A stretch of 64,000 bases of DNA from Malus domestica (Eukaryota > Streptophyta > Magnoliopsida > Rosales > Rosaceae): contig NC_091665.1 of assembly GCF_042453785.1 (NCBI RefSeq), positions 29,560,501-29,624,500 of the forward strand, given 5' to 3'. Positions 11,029 through 23,443 of the stretch are shown piece by piece. Below the pieces are notes generated by a model, which had not been told where the DNA came from, did no database searches, and was given only the letters and a program-made list of their open reading frames with translations. Both the position numbers and the translations under genes were made by a program. The stretch's first letter is position 1, and the number at the start of each line of letters is the position of its first letter.

Positions 11029-13253
11029 TCACCTTAGAAGACAATGGCGCGCAGGATTTCTTATCTGCTGAATCTTGCAAAGTGGGTTCCCGATCTCCTC
11101 CAAACATGATGGGGTTTCTTGCCTCTCCCCATGTTCAGAAGAGGAAGTCAGGTTCTCTTTTCTCTCTTCTAGAATCTGTAGCTTTTCCATTAGCAAATCA
11201 TCCTCAGTGTCAATCTTCAACCTTTCATTATTTACTGTGGACAATGATTGAGTCTATCACCAAGGTTTTGCATCAGGAGTTATCCATCAATGGTAACCCA
11301 CAATGCATATCCAAAGAACTTGCAATGAATTTAGGTTCAGTATCCACCTGGCTTGTACTTGGAAAACCTTGTAATAACTCACTGCTCCTGACCCCGGTAG
11401 CTCCAAATGTAGAAGCAAAATCTTGGGATCCATCCAATGCAGTATAAAATGATGATCTACTTTCTTCTTTCCAAAGTTCAGTTTTACCATCAACGACATG
11501 AACATCATAAAAAGCTGGCTCAATATCAAGCATTGAACCATGCAAATTTCTCTGAAGATCCCCATCATGCCATCGCACTCCATCACATTGTAAGTTTTCC
11601 TCAGTACCAATATGAGCTTGGGCTGCTTCAGGAGTTATTTCTTGGCACATTACATTATCCGTGTGTACTTTTTCTTCCCTTTCTGAAAGTACACATTTCT
11701 CAAGTGAATCCTGTTCATTAGGATGAATTTGTTTTTCAACAAATGAAGCGTCATATTGAGAAGTACTATTTGCAATATTTCCGAATTCCATACAGTTAGA
11801 TTTACTATCAGCAGTCTGCTGCAGCGTCAGTAGTGCATCTGTATTTGACTTAACAGAAGGTGAAGGCCTTTTTCCCGATTCACACAACATAGCACTCAAA
11901 TCAGCATCAGACCATTCATTTCCTAAGAAGCTCATTTGCCTATATGATTCAACTTCCCTCTCCAAAAAATGGTTCTCCATCTCCCTCCTAAGAAGAATCT
12001 CTTTCAGAACACCCATCTCCTCTTCATCATAAACAAATTTTTCTTCCATCATCCTCTGATACTGCCTCACTTCCATTTCTATTGATGCTTTATCCTTTTG
12101 CAGACGTGCTATCATGGACATCGCTTCATCAGCAGCACTTGCAGCAGCAGCTCGCTCTTTCTCTAGCTCTAGATAAAGAGCAGCACAAGCAGCTTTCTCT
12201 TTTTCCAGTGCTTCTTGCAACATCCTGAGTTTATCAGTTTCCTTTCCAACAACGTGAGACTTTTCTTGCGTATAACTAATGTCCACGTCTTTACTCTCAC
12301 CAAATGATCCACTCAATTCAGAACTTTGGCATATACTCTCAGCCATATCATTTCCAGTTGGTGCTTTCACATAATCTAAAACGAAAGAAAATCCGCAAAA
12401 CTGAGCAAATCATTACCAATACAGTAAAAATATAAGTTCATAAGCAATTCTAGTTTAAAAGATTTTCGAAAAATTGCAATAAATTTGATTGACACTACAT
12501 TCTACTATATATATAAATCCACACATTAAAGAAAAAAGGTTCCTCTAATATAGAAAAATATGAAATCAAGTATTGAAAACAACCAACCAAGTTTAGATAT
12601 TCCTCACCTTCTCTACCAGCTATGGCAATTGAGCTTTCACCTGACATCTCTCTTGTATCTCTGTCATCGCAAGGAAAGGGGAATATGTGAGAAACCAACT
12701 TTGAACTATCACTTGGATAGTAAGAAGGAAGCCTTCCATATTCAGGAGCCGCCCTCCTAGAGCACCGAATTCCAGTCCTTTTCTTCAGAACCATAACCCT
12801 CTTCCCCTTAGCGTCGTACCCACTTTCCCTATCAACCAGGTTTTGCAATCTGGGACTCGAAAATGGACTAGAATCTGCTTCACCTTGCAACTCACGAACT
12901 CTATTCTCACAATTTACATCTCTGATCAGTTTCGTATTCAAGTTGCACCTTTGATCCCTAGACCAAAGAACATCAAACGGGAACTTGCTATTCACCAACT
13001 TATGGACAGCACGGATCGTCCCAACAGGCCCATCAATAAGCAACAACTTATGTAAGCAAAGATCAGGGTTTCTATACCCGAAAACCCCATTACATGGACA
13101 TGGAAAACAAACCCAGAAAATCCCCAACAACTTGGAAGCGAAAAACACGAAAGCAGACACGCATAGCAGGATATAAGCCAAACCCAGGTCGATAAAAGCT
13201 CCCAAAAGAACAGTAAAGGTCCATGGCTGAACTTCCCGGCAAGCAAAAGCCAT
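11029..13253 (-). CDS. GTD-binding (DUF593) myosin-binding protein
   Basis: Three exons on the minus strand: 13253-12608, 12375-11348 and 11253-11029, giving 632 residues. The last intron (94 nt) is inferred: the donor CAG|GTGG keeps phase and joins a C-terminal helical segment (NERLKIDTEDDLLMEKLQIL) that otherwise sits after a stop. Residues about 15-55 are hydrophobic (FTVLLGAFIDLGLAYILLC and ASKLLGIFWVCF) and act as a membrane anchor. A Cys-rich stretch and a basic linker follow. The central exon carries the long coiled coil (LRMLQEALEKEKAACAALYL, MIARLQKDKASIEMEVRQYQ) typical of the GTD-binding domain. Family members bind the globular tail of class XI myosins and act as receptors on motile vesicles. 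Length and layout match MYOB-type proteins; the exact subfamily is not assigned. Confidence 0.88.
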
Positions 13254-14510
13254 CCCTTTTCAAAGTAATCAAAATTCTGGGATTTCACTGAATTGTGGGA
13301 AGCAACTGAAGAATCATACCAAATAAACTAAGAATATTTTGCTGAAATGGGCGCAAAGAATTCACCAAACCAAAACCAACTCAGTTGGAGACACATTAAA
13401 ATATCAAAAGAGAAAAAGCTAAAACTAAGCTTCTAATTGAAAATAGTGCATCATGATTATAAACACCCTTGAAGGAAAAAAAATAATAATCCAATATTTA
13501 TGCGCTAATAATCATGGCCTACACACCAACTAGGTACAGGTCAATGAAGCACGAAAAAGCTTAGCAAATAAGGAAGGTGAATATAAAAATATATAAAAAG
13601 AGCTGAAAAAATAAATAAGTAAAAATCTCAACTTTTACAGGAAATTGGTAACTTGGAGAGCTGAAAGGGAAACCCCAGCAAGGATTTGGGGAGATCGTGA
13701 TGGGTTTGGACTTTTGAGCCGCGAGGTCGGAGGAGCAGCTTCGTTCGCAGAGTTTTGGAAAGAGACGGCTTTTTCAGTTGGGGAAGAAAGCGAGGAAATA
13801 GCTCGTAGCTGGCTGCTGTCGGCAATTACGGTGTCATCTGTTAAGTTGTTGTTTCGTATAATAAAGCCAGCTACTTTCTGGTATTCGCCAAATTTCGCAC
13901 ATGTTTTGGCAACTGTATTGTATTGTTATGTGCTGCGCGCCAAATTCCCCTCAAGGTCAAGGGTACTACGACATCCCTTTTAGTGTCGTTTATGGGCTTG
14001 CAAGCATGTTGAGCTATACATACGAATAATTTATTGATGTGATTACTACAGTGTCACTTGGTTTTGTCAATCTATAATTATAATACATATATCTAATTTT
14101 ATGAATTATCACATTGTTTTTTTTTTAATGAATGAATTATTACATTGTTCGTGCTTTCACATAATCATATTATTACATCATTAATGTTGTAATATTACAT
14201 TATTAATGTTGTAGTACTACATTTTAAAGGAATTCTTAATTAATTTGACGGTAAAAATAAAGTGCGATGCAAAAAAACCATAATGATTCATTTAACTTTT
14301 GGAGGAAAAGCCAGTATCTAACCCAACTTTTAAGGAAAATTGAACAATCAAAGACTTAAAATAAAATGAGAAAATGCAAGGGTGTGCTTTTTTTGTTAAA
14401 TCATGAACGAAGTGTGAGCCAACCAAACCAACCATATAGTTTCACAAGAACATGAATGAATGATCCGCCTAATAATTAAAGTCATTATGATATGGTTGGA
14501 ACATGATAAT
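13254..14510. other. 5' leader of the myosin-binding gene, then intergenic AT-rich sequence
   Basis: 13254 to about 13850 probably holds the untranslated leader and promoter of the minus-strand gene; this is inference. From 13980 there are AT-rich short repeats (attacattattaatgttgta). No gene is recognised. Confidence 0.5.
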
Positions 14511-14513
14511 TAT

Positions 14514-14670
14514 TAGGGTCTAGTGATATTTCTTTTCATTTGTAAGTAAGAAGTCTTAGGTTCGATTCTTTGTAAATACGAATTTGAATCACATTATTAT
14601 TAGATCATTGTGAGGCTAAGCCCACCATTCCCTCTTAGCCTAGATAATATCGTTTATTTTAAAAATAAAA
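14514..14670 (+). mobile_element. SINE-like sequence with pol III A and B boxes
   Basis: A-box-like GGTCTAGTGAT lies at 14517-14527 and a good B box, GGTTCGATTC, at 14559-14568. The sequence downstream is not tRNA-like. The tail ends near an A/T-rich run (tatcgtttattttaaaaa). No target duplication was resolved. Confidence 0.4.
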
Positions 14671-14945
14671 TATCACCTATCGTTATTCATACTCTTGAAC
14701 AAGTCAGTGTACACCAAAGAGGAAAGAAGGCAAAACCTTGGTGCCACGAACATCCCTCGTAATTTGGGTTTTGAATCAAGACAAATGTTTTAGAGTTGAC
14801 TCTTCTAGAGCACTTCCACCTATAGGACAATAGGCAATTATTGCCTTAGTGAATAGTAACTATCCGATTGCATTTTACTTTGTAACTAAATTTTATGAGC
14901 AACTGGCATTACCAATTTTGTCACGTCATGTGTCATTATCCGAAT

Positions 14946-15093
14946 GGGGTGTGCTATCCACACACCTCATTTTACTTCTCACACACCTCTTGATAATTTA
15001 TGTTCGTTGATCTTCTTCAATTCATCTGATTCGACGATCGAAAATAAAAAAGGTGTGTGAGAATTAAAATGGTATGTGTGAATATCACACCCC
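14946..15093. mobile_element. 148-bp hairpin MITE with 9-bp target duplication
   Basis: Terminal inverted repeats of about 43 bp: the left starts ggggtgtgctatccacacac and the right, read in reverse complement, starts ggggtgtgatattcacacat. Both arms end at ctcacacacct. The flanks are tatccgaat (14937-14945) and tatccaaat (15094-15102), an 8-of-9 match. There is no coding content. Confidence 0.8.
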
Positions 15094-15102
15094 TATCCAA
15101 AT

Positions 15103-15711
15103 TTACAATTTTTCTACAATAGTATGGTTGAATATTTATAGGACATATTTATTTATTTTTCCCTTTTTTTTGTATTTTTATTTTTAACATTATTTTCTAA
15201 CCAAATTAATTTTAATATGTATAAGTTAATTTAAAAAAAATTCTAACCAAATTAATATGAATCGTTTGATTATTTAAATTCAGCATACCAGATTGTGCCG
15301 TGTGGGCACAACAGTCACTTTGAATATTTAAAATTTTTCGAACCCAAAAATGGTTGAATTAATAAACACCGTTAGATTATATGACCGTAGGAAACCCATC
15401 ATGTGTATTGCACGCGCCTGACGCAGAAAAGTTTTACACATGGCTGACTTCACATGGTCATGGATGTCAGCCCTTACTTCAAATCACACTCGGGGGATGG
15501 GCCGGGCACAAATTGGTTGACTGTTTCGTCAGGTAGGCTTGGGCCTACGTTTTTCCCGACTTTTTTCAATGGCCCAGATCTGCTTTTTCTTTTTTTTTTG
15601 GTCAAAAGTGCCCAATTGTAAGTGTTTCTTGTGGATCAAACTAAGGTGGCTGGTTGTTGAGTGTATTTTTGCTCTCTACTATAAGTGTTAATGACTATTA
15701 CCATCACATTA
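15103..15711. other. Intergenic, nothing recognised
   Basis: AT-rich sequence with a poly-T stretch. No ORF, repeat pair or RNA structure could be supported here. Confidence 0.5.
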
Positions 15712-15714
15712 TTA

Positions 15715-16245
15715 GAGCATCTTCAATAAAAGTTCCTATTTAGAAACTCTCGCCACCACTTTTAAGGACTCATTTAGAAGCTTTAGAAGAATATTCGAGT
15801 CCCTAAAAGAATATTGTTTACAATGGAAATTCCTTATAGTATAATCCTTAAATGTAGGGACTAAAATATTTAAAAAATTATTATTCATTTCATTGAAGTA
15901 TTGTAACCATTGATAAAAATAAAAAACTATCTCTACCATTGATTTTTCAAGAATTAAAAAAAAAGGCATATGAGAAATTGCCTCACTCACTTGGGTGGGT
16001 TCAAAAAACAAGGAAAAAAAACATAAAGAGTACACCATTCCCACTCAAAAATAATAAGGAGTCCACTATTTGAGTTCTTATACGTAGTCCTTATATTTGA
16101 GAATTTTGTTGAGGTATCCGGCGAGTCTCTCTGTATTGAGATATTTTGAAGACTTCAATTCTGGGCCATTGGAAGTCATTTGTCCCTATATTTAGAGACT
16201 ATATGGTTGTAGGGACTCCATTTATAATCTCTATGAGAGATGCTC
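15715..16245. mobile_element. 531-bp PIF/Harbinger-type (Tourist-like) MITE
   Basis: The left terminus GAGCATCTTC and the right terminus, in reverse complement GAGCATCTCTC, are flanked on both sides by TTA (15712-15714 and 16246-16248). A 3-bp TTA duplication is the signature of PIF/Harbinger insertion. The ORF read through it on the minus strand is not credible. Confidence 0.75.
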
Positions 16246-16248
16246 TTA

Positions 16249-16860
16249 TGCAGTTGGACAAGTGTTATTTAATCTATTTACTTTTTTTTTTTTTTTGAAA
16301 CAACATATATTACGTTAAGGAATAAGAAATAGGAGAATAAATTAGTATCGAGCTAGCAATTTATGCGAAGTAAGACTCTCTATAAATTATCTGTTTTATT
16401 ATTTTTTTAATACAATATTTTATAATATTGACACAAGAATTATGTTAAAAATATAAAATAATAAAAAATTAATAAAAAAATTTATTTTTGAAAGAATTTT
16501 CTTAGCATTTCACGTTTTACTCAAACTACTTTTGCACAAGTTTCAAAATCAAGTCATTCAACGGTTAAATTTAGAAGATGTAGGTCAAACTTGAGAAGAT
16601 AATTTTACCTTGCCTAAAGCCTAGCCCACGACCAAAAGATCCAATTTTGTTAAACGCAAGCAAGTTCGTCTTTTACCATGGCTCACTGAGGATCTCAGCC
16701 CCTCTTAGCAAGCATATACGGTATACCTCTGAAGACTCTAGTTCCCCACTGACCACTCACATCCAAGCAAATGGAACAAGAGCCGCCAGTCCTTCTTCCA
16801 AATGCCACTTAGCTGATTGCCTCCACAAACACAGGGAGGAGGAGAAGGCAGACGTCTCCA
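16249..16860. other. Intergenic plus probable 5' leader of the DedA-type gene
   Basis: AT-rich to about 16620, then higher GC. The long open stretch from 16647 lacks an ATG until late. It is better read as untranslated leader, because the ATG at 16861 in another frame gives a clean transit-peptide-like start. Confidence 0.5.
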
Positions 16861-19830
16861 ATGGCGGTTTTGGCTCATGGGTTTTATCTACCCCCACCCA
16901 CACGGACACCCAAATCGTCAAATCGGAAACTTGTTGGGTATTCGAGCTCTATCATTGTCAGACGCAGATTGCTGACGGACGGGAACGAATGCGTGCAGGT
17001 TTCCGAACTCTTCACTCCCAAGACTTTCAGGTAAGTTAAACTTTATTGGGTAATTTTTGTTGTTGTATTGGTGTTTGGTTGCGGAGAAAATCTGAGGGAA
17101 AAAGAGGGAAACTTTGAAAGATGTGAAAACATGGTTAAAGGGTGTCGGAACTGAAAACCCAACTCGTGAATAAGCTAATATTTGAAGTAGGAGCTGCAAG
17201 GTTGAGGCTTTTTCTTTGTCACGAGTGCTTCTATCCTTACCAGCTCAGAAATTGATCCTTGACGTTCTAGATATTCAAATTTGATGGTATTAGTTGACTG
17301 GTTTTTCGGTATTTAGTCGGTTTTTTCATTGTTGATTTAATTTTTGTACTAGCAGGATCAGAAGCTTTTATGAGGAGGATGCAGGAAATAATGAGGTTGA
17401 AATATCTAAAGACATTCTGGATGGGGAAGATGGGATTTCGGATGAGCTGCTTGGAAATGTTGTGAATACTGAAATTAGTACAGAAAATTCATTTCTTGCT
17501 AAAATAGCAATTGCACTAGGCGTTGCCGCAACAGTGACTCTGATATCGGTTGGCATCAAGGGTGCACCCGCTATTGGGTCATCGAATGGAATTCAAATTT
17601 TTCCAGATAGTTCATCCTCTTCAGTAATGGCTTCAGCCAATGTCAGTTTCACCATCAAAGCTTTTGGGTACAGCATTGTTCTCCCAGCATTTGCACCGGG
17701 GTAATATTCTTAACATTTTTTTTCTTAAACATGCCTGATGGAAACTCTCTTTACTCTTTTTTGGTTACAGTTAATTGAAAGACATTGCTGTGTTATTTCT
17801 AGTACAAGTGGTGATTTTTCATGGTACTTTGTTACTGCTGATTTTTCATAGTACAAATGGAAACTCTCTTTACCTTTAAAAGCAGCTGAGACAAATAGAA
17901 TAGTACTTTGTTACTGCTGATTTTTCATAGTACAAGTGGTGATTCGTGATCATTGTAGCAAAATAGAAAGAGATTATTTTAGATGTTATAGCATAGGACT
18001 CCATAATGAAGTTTGCTTCACCTCATGGGGTAGTTGGTTTCTTTATTTATTTCTGAATTGGGCATGAGTCATGACTATACATGGTTGTAGGTGGATCTAC
18101 TTTTGGTTGCTTATGGCTGCAGGCTGTGGACTTTGCATTAGTGAAGAAGCTCTAAATATTTGGGTCTGTCCTCTTTTCTGGTATTCTATTTCACAAGCTT
18201 AAATATTTAACTTTGAATTTATCACTGTTTCTATATCCATGGTTTCAAAGCCGGTTTGAAGTTGTGAGTAATCTTTTTGAAAACAATTTAGGTTGGCATA
18301 TCTTTGGCTCGGATGCTGTCTTTGGACGGGACATGGCAGATGTTTGCTGAATCTTTTTCGAGAAATGCTCCATATATCATATCCACAATTCTTTGGGTGT
18401 ATTGGTAATATGGTCACACCATTTTAGTTTCTAGCATTGTCTGTCTATACGCCTTATAATATTGACGATGGGAATATTACTTTGATGTTTTCATATTTCA
18501 GGGGAGTGTGCATCAGTGATCTAATACCATTTTATCTCGGGAAGCTTTTTAGAAAATCCAGGGCCTCTGATGACGTTTTCTCGAAGGTTAATCTTACTCC
18601 TACCTTCTTGCTTCAGAGTTCTTATACATCTGCAGTGCTCATTCCCATGATGCACATACCTATTTTCTGCAAGTGGTAAGCACCAATTTTGTGTTTTAAT
18701 GAAGTTTAACCTGATGCTGGATGCAGTTAGGGATTGGAAAAGAGAAAGCTTTAAGCATAACCTCTGCAGTGCAAAAATATGGCAACCTCATCGGTTTCGG
18801 TAAGCTCTAAAGCTTATTTGTTTTATATCCTTTTTATTATGTTTTGAATGTGCAAAGTTATGAATGATTCAAAGTTTTAGTCATGAGTTGACGTACTCCC
18901 ATAGGCCAATATATGTAAAAATTTTGAGGTAGTGTTGTATCAGAAGATTATAACAATCCATTATGCTTGAATTCTGGTATTAGATAGTGACGTTTCAGTG
19001 CATTTTGGCTTTCAGTTGAACGATTTTCGCTTGGAGTGAGAAATCCAACGGCTTTTCTAGCGGGGACCTTGGTTAGTCTGATATAATTGATCGTACATTT
19101 TGTTGGTATTTGCTTCGATTGACTTGGGAATGACACGCTTTTACCCGAGTGCAGGGCATTTCTTCAGAGTGTTTCTTTGCTGGAGTTTGTTGTGGCGGTT
19201 TGATCACCCTTCCCCTCCAGGTCAGTTTAGTTCTGTTAAAAACACTTAAATCTATACTTAACTAGGTACAACTAGAAGACACATCTCAGGGACACGCTCT
19301 AGCTAAAGTTGCACTTTGGTGGGCTGGGGCAAGGAATTGGTAGATCTATGATTAAAATCTTGTTGTTTTTAAAAGATCAAAGAAAAACTAGAGAACTTAT
19401 ATTGATATGCAGCCAGTTTGAGCGCAATTCGTCACTCGTTGCAATGCTTGTCAAAAGGAGTGAATTTTTTTTAGAAGTTTCAGATTTTCTTGGCTTTTGA
19501 AGAGTAATATTTTCGATGCTGGAAAAAACAAGTGTAGAAATTGATATCCAACCTTCGTTCGAGTACTAGCCTAACTTACTCTCTTTTGCTTTCTGATCTC
19601 AGTTGTTAATAGGATTCTTCCTGAGGGAGCGCCCCGTCTTTGCCCTCGCTACTGTTGCAACAGCAATTGTATGCAGGAACTCTAAATCTATGAATGAAAT
19701 TATCACTTTTTTTTTGTAATTTCATGAATCTAACTTGAAAACTTTCCAGGGCATTTGGACCATCTTCCCTTACGCTGTGGCTGCATCAACGGCATTATTC
19801 CTTTACCTGAGACACCGCTACTCTACCTAG
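16861..19830 (+). CDS. DedA/VTT-domain (SNARE-associated Golgi-like) membrane protein, probably plastid
   Basis: Ten exons: 16861-17030, 17356-17700, 18091-18163, 18292-18404, 18502-18586, 18727-18799, 19016-19071, 19155-19220, 19603-19668 and 19750-19830. The spliced frame is 375 codons with no breaks. The N-terminus (MAVLAHGFYLPPPTRTPKSS) is rich in Ser, Arg and Pro and short of acids, like a chloroplast transit peptide. An acidic stretch follows, then about five hydrophobic segments including AIALGVAATVTLISVGI, IYFWLLMAAGCGLCI, the family-type block ISDLIPFYLGKLF, the FSLGVRNPTAFLAG loop and a C-terminal IWTIFPYAVAASTALFLYL. DedA/VTT proteins act in membrane lipid handling and ion-coupled transport. 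The specific role of this plant branch is unknown to me. Plastid location is inferred. Confidence 0.87.
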
Positions 19831-19904
19831 TCAGAATACATTCCCAGAAATAGAGGATAGAAGTTATAACATATTTGTATTTACAGAGAAATTACTGTGA
19901 TTAT

Positions 19905-21380
19905 TTTTGGAGTAATATTCAATACACCATGTCTCTGAGAATTAGTGACAAGTGTGCAAACTCACTTGAGAGGGTTTAAAATAAGTGGTAGCCCCAACCT
20001 ACCATCCATTCCAATCACACCATGTCTCTGAGAATTGGTGATTGAGGGTTGTGAGAAGCTTTCAAGCTTGAAACATTGCAACGCACTTGAGGGATTGAAA
20101 GTAACTGGTAGCCGCAGCTTAGTATCGATTCCAATTTCAGACGCATTCCCACCATCCCTTTGCCAATTTGTAATCGAAGATTGTGCTGAATTATCAAGCC
20201 TGCAAGGCGGTCATGCATCTCCTGAGGAGTTGAGTATAACGAATTGCCCCAAGCTATGGAAGAGTTCAGTTGCAAACCATGGGAAGAGTCAGACCGCCCT
20301 CTGGAAATTGGTTATTACAAGCTGTGGACCGGAAATGACTTCTACGCCATCAGCACTCTTGAGGACATTTCTTTACACGATTGCATATCCCTTCGCCAAC
20401 TGATAATGCACGACTGTAAAACTTTGAGGCATCTATCACTCCAAACCTCCTCTATCTGAAGTTTTGAGGACATCCTGGTGCCATAATTTTGAGGCAATTC
20501 CGAGTTTAGACAACCTCACACCCGTCCGTGTTGTGACCAGTGAAGAATGTCATGGACTGACAAGTCTGCTGAGTGGGCTCTCATCCTGCACATCTCTTGT
20601 CGAGTTAAGAATACTGTTTTGTGAGAAATTACAATACTTGCCGACAGGTTTACACACTATTAACTCGTTTGAAGAAATTGTGTATTTGTTGGTTCTGGGA
20701 GGAGCTGGATTCTTACCCGGTTTCTCAAATTCCATCATGAAACGTCTTAGAATTCTACGGGTGGCCTAAGTTCAAGTCTCTGCCTCCACTAGTTCGTCAC
20801 TCGACCAGTCCTGTAACAGAGGTGGCTATATCTTATTGTGAAGGGCGACTCTCCAGAGTGGTTGGATGACCTTACATCTCTGACCAAACTGAAGATCGGG
20901 AGTTGCAAGAATCTCAATTCTCCGGCTTCCCCCCAAGCTATGTAACACCTCACCAAATTAGATTTGTTATTGATTTATGGATGTCCCATTCTGAAGGAAA
21001 GGTGCGCCAGATATACTGGACCAGAGTGTCAAAGAATAATGAGTTCCGAGCCTTTTACCATCATTTGAAGTTGGAGGTTATTTTAAACACTTCTTGCTAA
21101 GCTATCTGAGTTACATTTGATCAGGCAGAGTCGCGATTCAAGACGAATCAAAGTTCTCACTTCCAAGTCCAAATACACTGATATATCAGATATCAACGGA
21201 TTCGAGATGTGCATGAAGGAAAATGTTGAAGCTGGAAAGATTCGTTCCGACGAGAACAAGCCTGATATACTGGCAAGGGTTGTCCGGAACCAAAGGGGAA
21301 ACATGACACCCCGGAACATGAGGAGGTCTGCATTTATCTGCATGAGTAGTATGTACGTTCTAGAGTCGAGTTATCTCTAA
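19905..21380 (+). pseudogene. Duplicated NLR leucine-rich-repeat tail, dead
   Basis: Translation in shifting frames gives LRR units of the CC-NB-LRR type (VIEGCEKLSSL, SLCQFVIEDCAELSSL, ELSITNCPKL, LPTGLHTIN). The segment closely follows 45350-46840 of the NLR gene downstream, including the non-LRR tail (MCMKENVEAGK at about 21207 versus 46621). Frame breaks and stops are frequent, and it lacks the CC and NB parts. It starts about 75 bp after the DedA-type gene, so it could lie in that gene's read-through transcripts. A short internal duplication of the same motif is seen at 19925-20030. Confidence 0.7.
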
Positions 21381-21387
21381 AGATTTG

Positions 21388-21824
21388 GGGGGCGTTTGTT
21401 TGCCCTCACTAAGTGGGACTGGATTGGACTAGCTGTTAGTTCAATACTGTGTTTGTTCCATGCTGGGACTAACATTAATGAGACTAAAGGGGACTAGCAT
21501 GGACAAAACCCTTCACTAAGAGGTCTTAGCGAGACCCCCTAATAACCATGGGACTAGTAAAGACTATCATCTCTCGTCCTCGTCATGCTCAACAACCACT
21601 CCCGATAGACTCCTCGTCATCTCCGGTCACCTAGATCATAATAAAATATTAATAATTTATATATTAAATAATATAATATTAGAATTTGTTATTATCCAGC
21701 TTCTTAGTCCAACACTGTACCAAACGCTTCACTAAGTTAGTCCAGCTTAGTCGAGTCTAAGCCAGTCCAGCTTAGTCATTGAAGCTAGTCCAGTCCAAGA
21801 TAGTCCGGCGCAACAAACACCCCC
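21388..21824. mobile_element. 437-bp MITE inserted in the duplicated NLR tail
   Basis: The left end gggggcgtttgttt is mirrored by the right end caacaaacaccccc. TTG flanks both sides (21385-21387 and 21825-21827). The interior has repeated tagtccag-like motifs. The homologous locus near 46850 lacks this sequence, which supports it being an insertion. Confidence 0.7.
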
Positions 21825-21827
21825 TTG

Positions 21828-22920
21828 GTGATGCCCGACAGGTAAACAAGTCCCTCATTGAAAACTATTAAAATAAAGGACCTAATTCCTCAAAACGAGA
21901 CGTAATCCCCAATAAAACGGCAAGAAGTTCACCAAGATGTAATCCTCAACCAAAAAAACTTCACGGTGTCATTCGAAAGATCTCTGAAATGTATAGTATC
22001 TAGACTTTTGTTATAGTCACTCCATCTAATCAATGGCTTGTGTCTTTGTAATAATTGAGTCGTCGCTTTGTCGTCATTAGTTCATTATTAATATCTTTAT
22101 AAAGTAATGTTTAACAAATGAATATGAAATTCCTTGAAACTTTGAAACCCCGTCATCAAAACATGAGCTGATTTCCGTTATCCCTTTCCTCCCTTTCCTC
22201 CCACTCCTCTCTATTCTTTCTTCTTTATCTCTTTCTTTCCTCCCACTCCTCTCCCTTCTCTCTTCTGTCTTCTTTCTTCTTATATTTTGTGTCTGTATTC
22301 CTTTCCTCCCTCTCGTCTCTTTCCCTTTATTTCCTTTCCTCTGTTTCTTTCACTCTCTTTCTACCTTTGGCATATAGCCAATTTCAGGGCTCCTTGCTGA
22401 AATTTTGACCAACTTTTCTGAGCATGACACTAGTTCTCTTCTTTTGAACAAAACAAGACCCATAACATTAAAAACAATCATAAATTAATTTTAATCTAAA
22501 ATGATTGACGGTAGACAAACTCAAAGATCATTTTTATCGATTTCAAATTTCAGGACTAAAGTGAAAAGTTATTCCAATCTCAAAAATTATTTTAGCTAAA
22601 AAACCTAAATTGATTGACATTAAAATCATGGGAGTTTTAACAAAACACTCTCGGTACTGTTCACTTTTAACGAAAAAACACATTTATACCTTTTCTAGTA
22701 CTATTCACTATACCTTTAAAAAAGGCTTTTCATTAAAATGGAAGTTTTTTTGGACTTTTCGTTAGTTTTCCTTAAAATCATTACTCCGATTTCATTAAAA
22801 CTTGAAGTTTGAATAAGGACAAATTTGCCAAAAGTCAAGGAATGTTCAAATGGAAAAGAGAGTTCGTATAGAAATATAGAAATATAAAACGTGCTTGGTA
22901 TGGGGAGGAGTTTTCGGGAA
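21828..22920. other. Intergenic, pyrimidine-rich tract, no gene
   Basis: 21828-21960 continues the homology to 46870-47010. 22170-22370 is a long C/T-rich tract (cctttcctccc-type repeats). 22640-22760 resembles a common repeat (ctgttcacttttaacgaaaaa) but is not delimited. Confidence 0.5.
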
Positions 22921-22922
22921 AG

Positions 22923-23075
22923 GAAGATTATATTCATACATCTTAAATTACTTGTCCCACACCTTTTTATTTTTTTAATATTTTTCTATCAAGGGTTAGT
23001 GATGTGTAAAAAATATTAAAAAATTAATAAAGTATGAAAAAAGAAATTTAAGATGTGTGAATATAATCTCTCTTC
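22923..23075. mobile_element. Hairpin MITE
   Basis: Left arm gattatattcatacatctta is mirrored by the right arm taagatgtgtgaatataatc with flanking gaag/cttc. The arms are about 35 bp and the loop is AT-rich. There is no ORF. Boundaries are approximate. Confidence 0.6.
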
Positions 23076-23386
23076 GTAAAAATAGCCATGCATCACGATT
23101 CACGAACTGGACATTGGCTATCTGGCATTGCATCTCTGTGCAGTAAGTGTTAAGGTCATTTAAGTCTTTTTGACCTCTTTCTTGGTTGGATTTATAAGAT
23201 TACAAAAGAGTTGGAAGGGAAATAAAAATTGGTCATTTTCCAAATTTAATTTATTCTTTCCTTTCCCATGCAAACTACTAACGAGTAACGACCTTTGCTT
23301 TTCTCTTTCCTCCAACTTTACTTCAAAGAAAATTTCCCAACATTTTCATTACCTTCCTTGTCCTCTCTCTGCAACTCCCACACGTC

Positions 23387-23389
<3 letters not shown>

Positions 23390-23441
<52 letters not shown>
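23390..23441. repeat. (CT)n microsatellite, about 52 bp
   Basis: Uninterrupted CT dinucleotides. The ORFs crossing it on both strands are artefacts of this repeat. The flanking 23080-23750 holds nothing else recognisable. Confidence 0.95.

Positions 23442-23443
<2 letters not shown>

Noticed and set aside
15736..16044. 102-codon minus-strand ORF
   Set aside because: Lies inside the TTA-flanked MITE and shows no similarity.
16647..17039. 130-codon plus-strand ORF as the start of the DedA-type gene
   Set aside because: It begins with TTG, has no early ATG, and is out of frame with exon 2. The ATG at 16861 splices in phase and gives a transit-peptide-like start.
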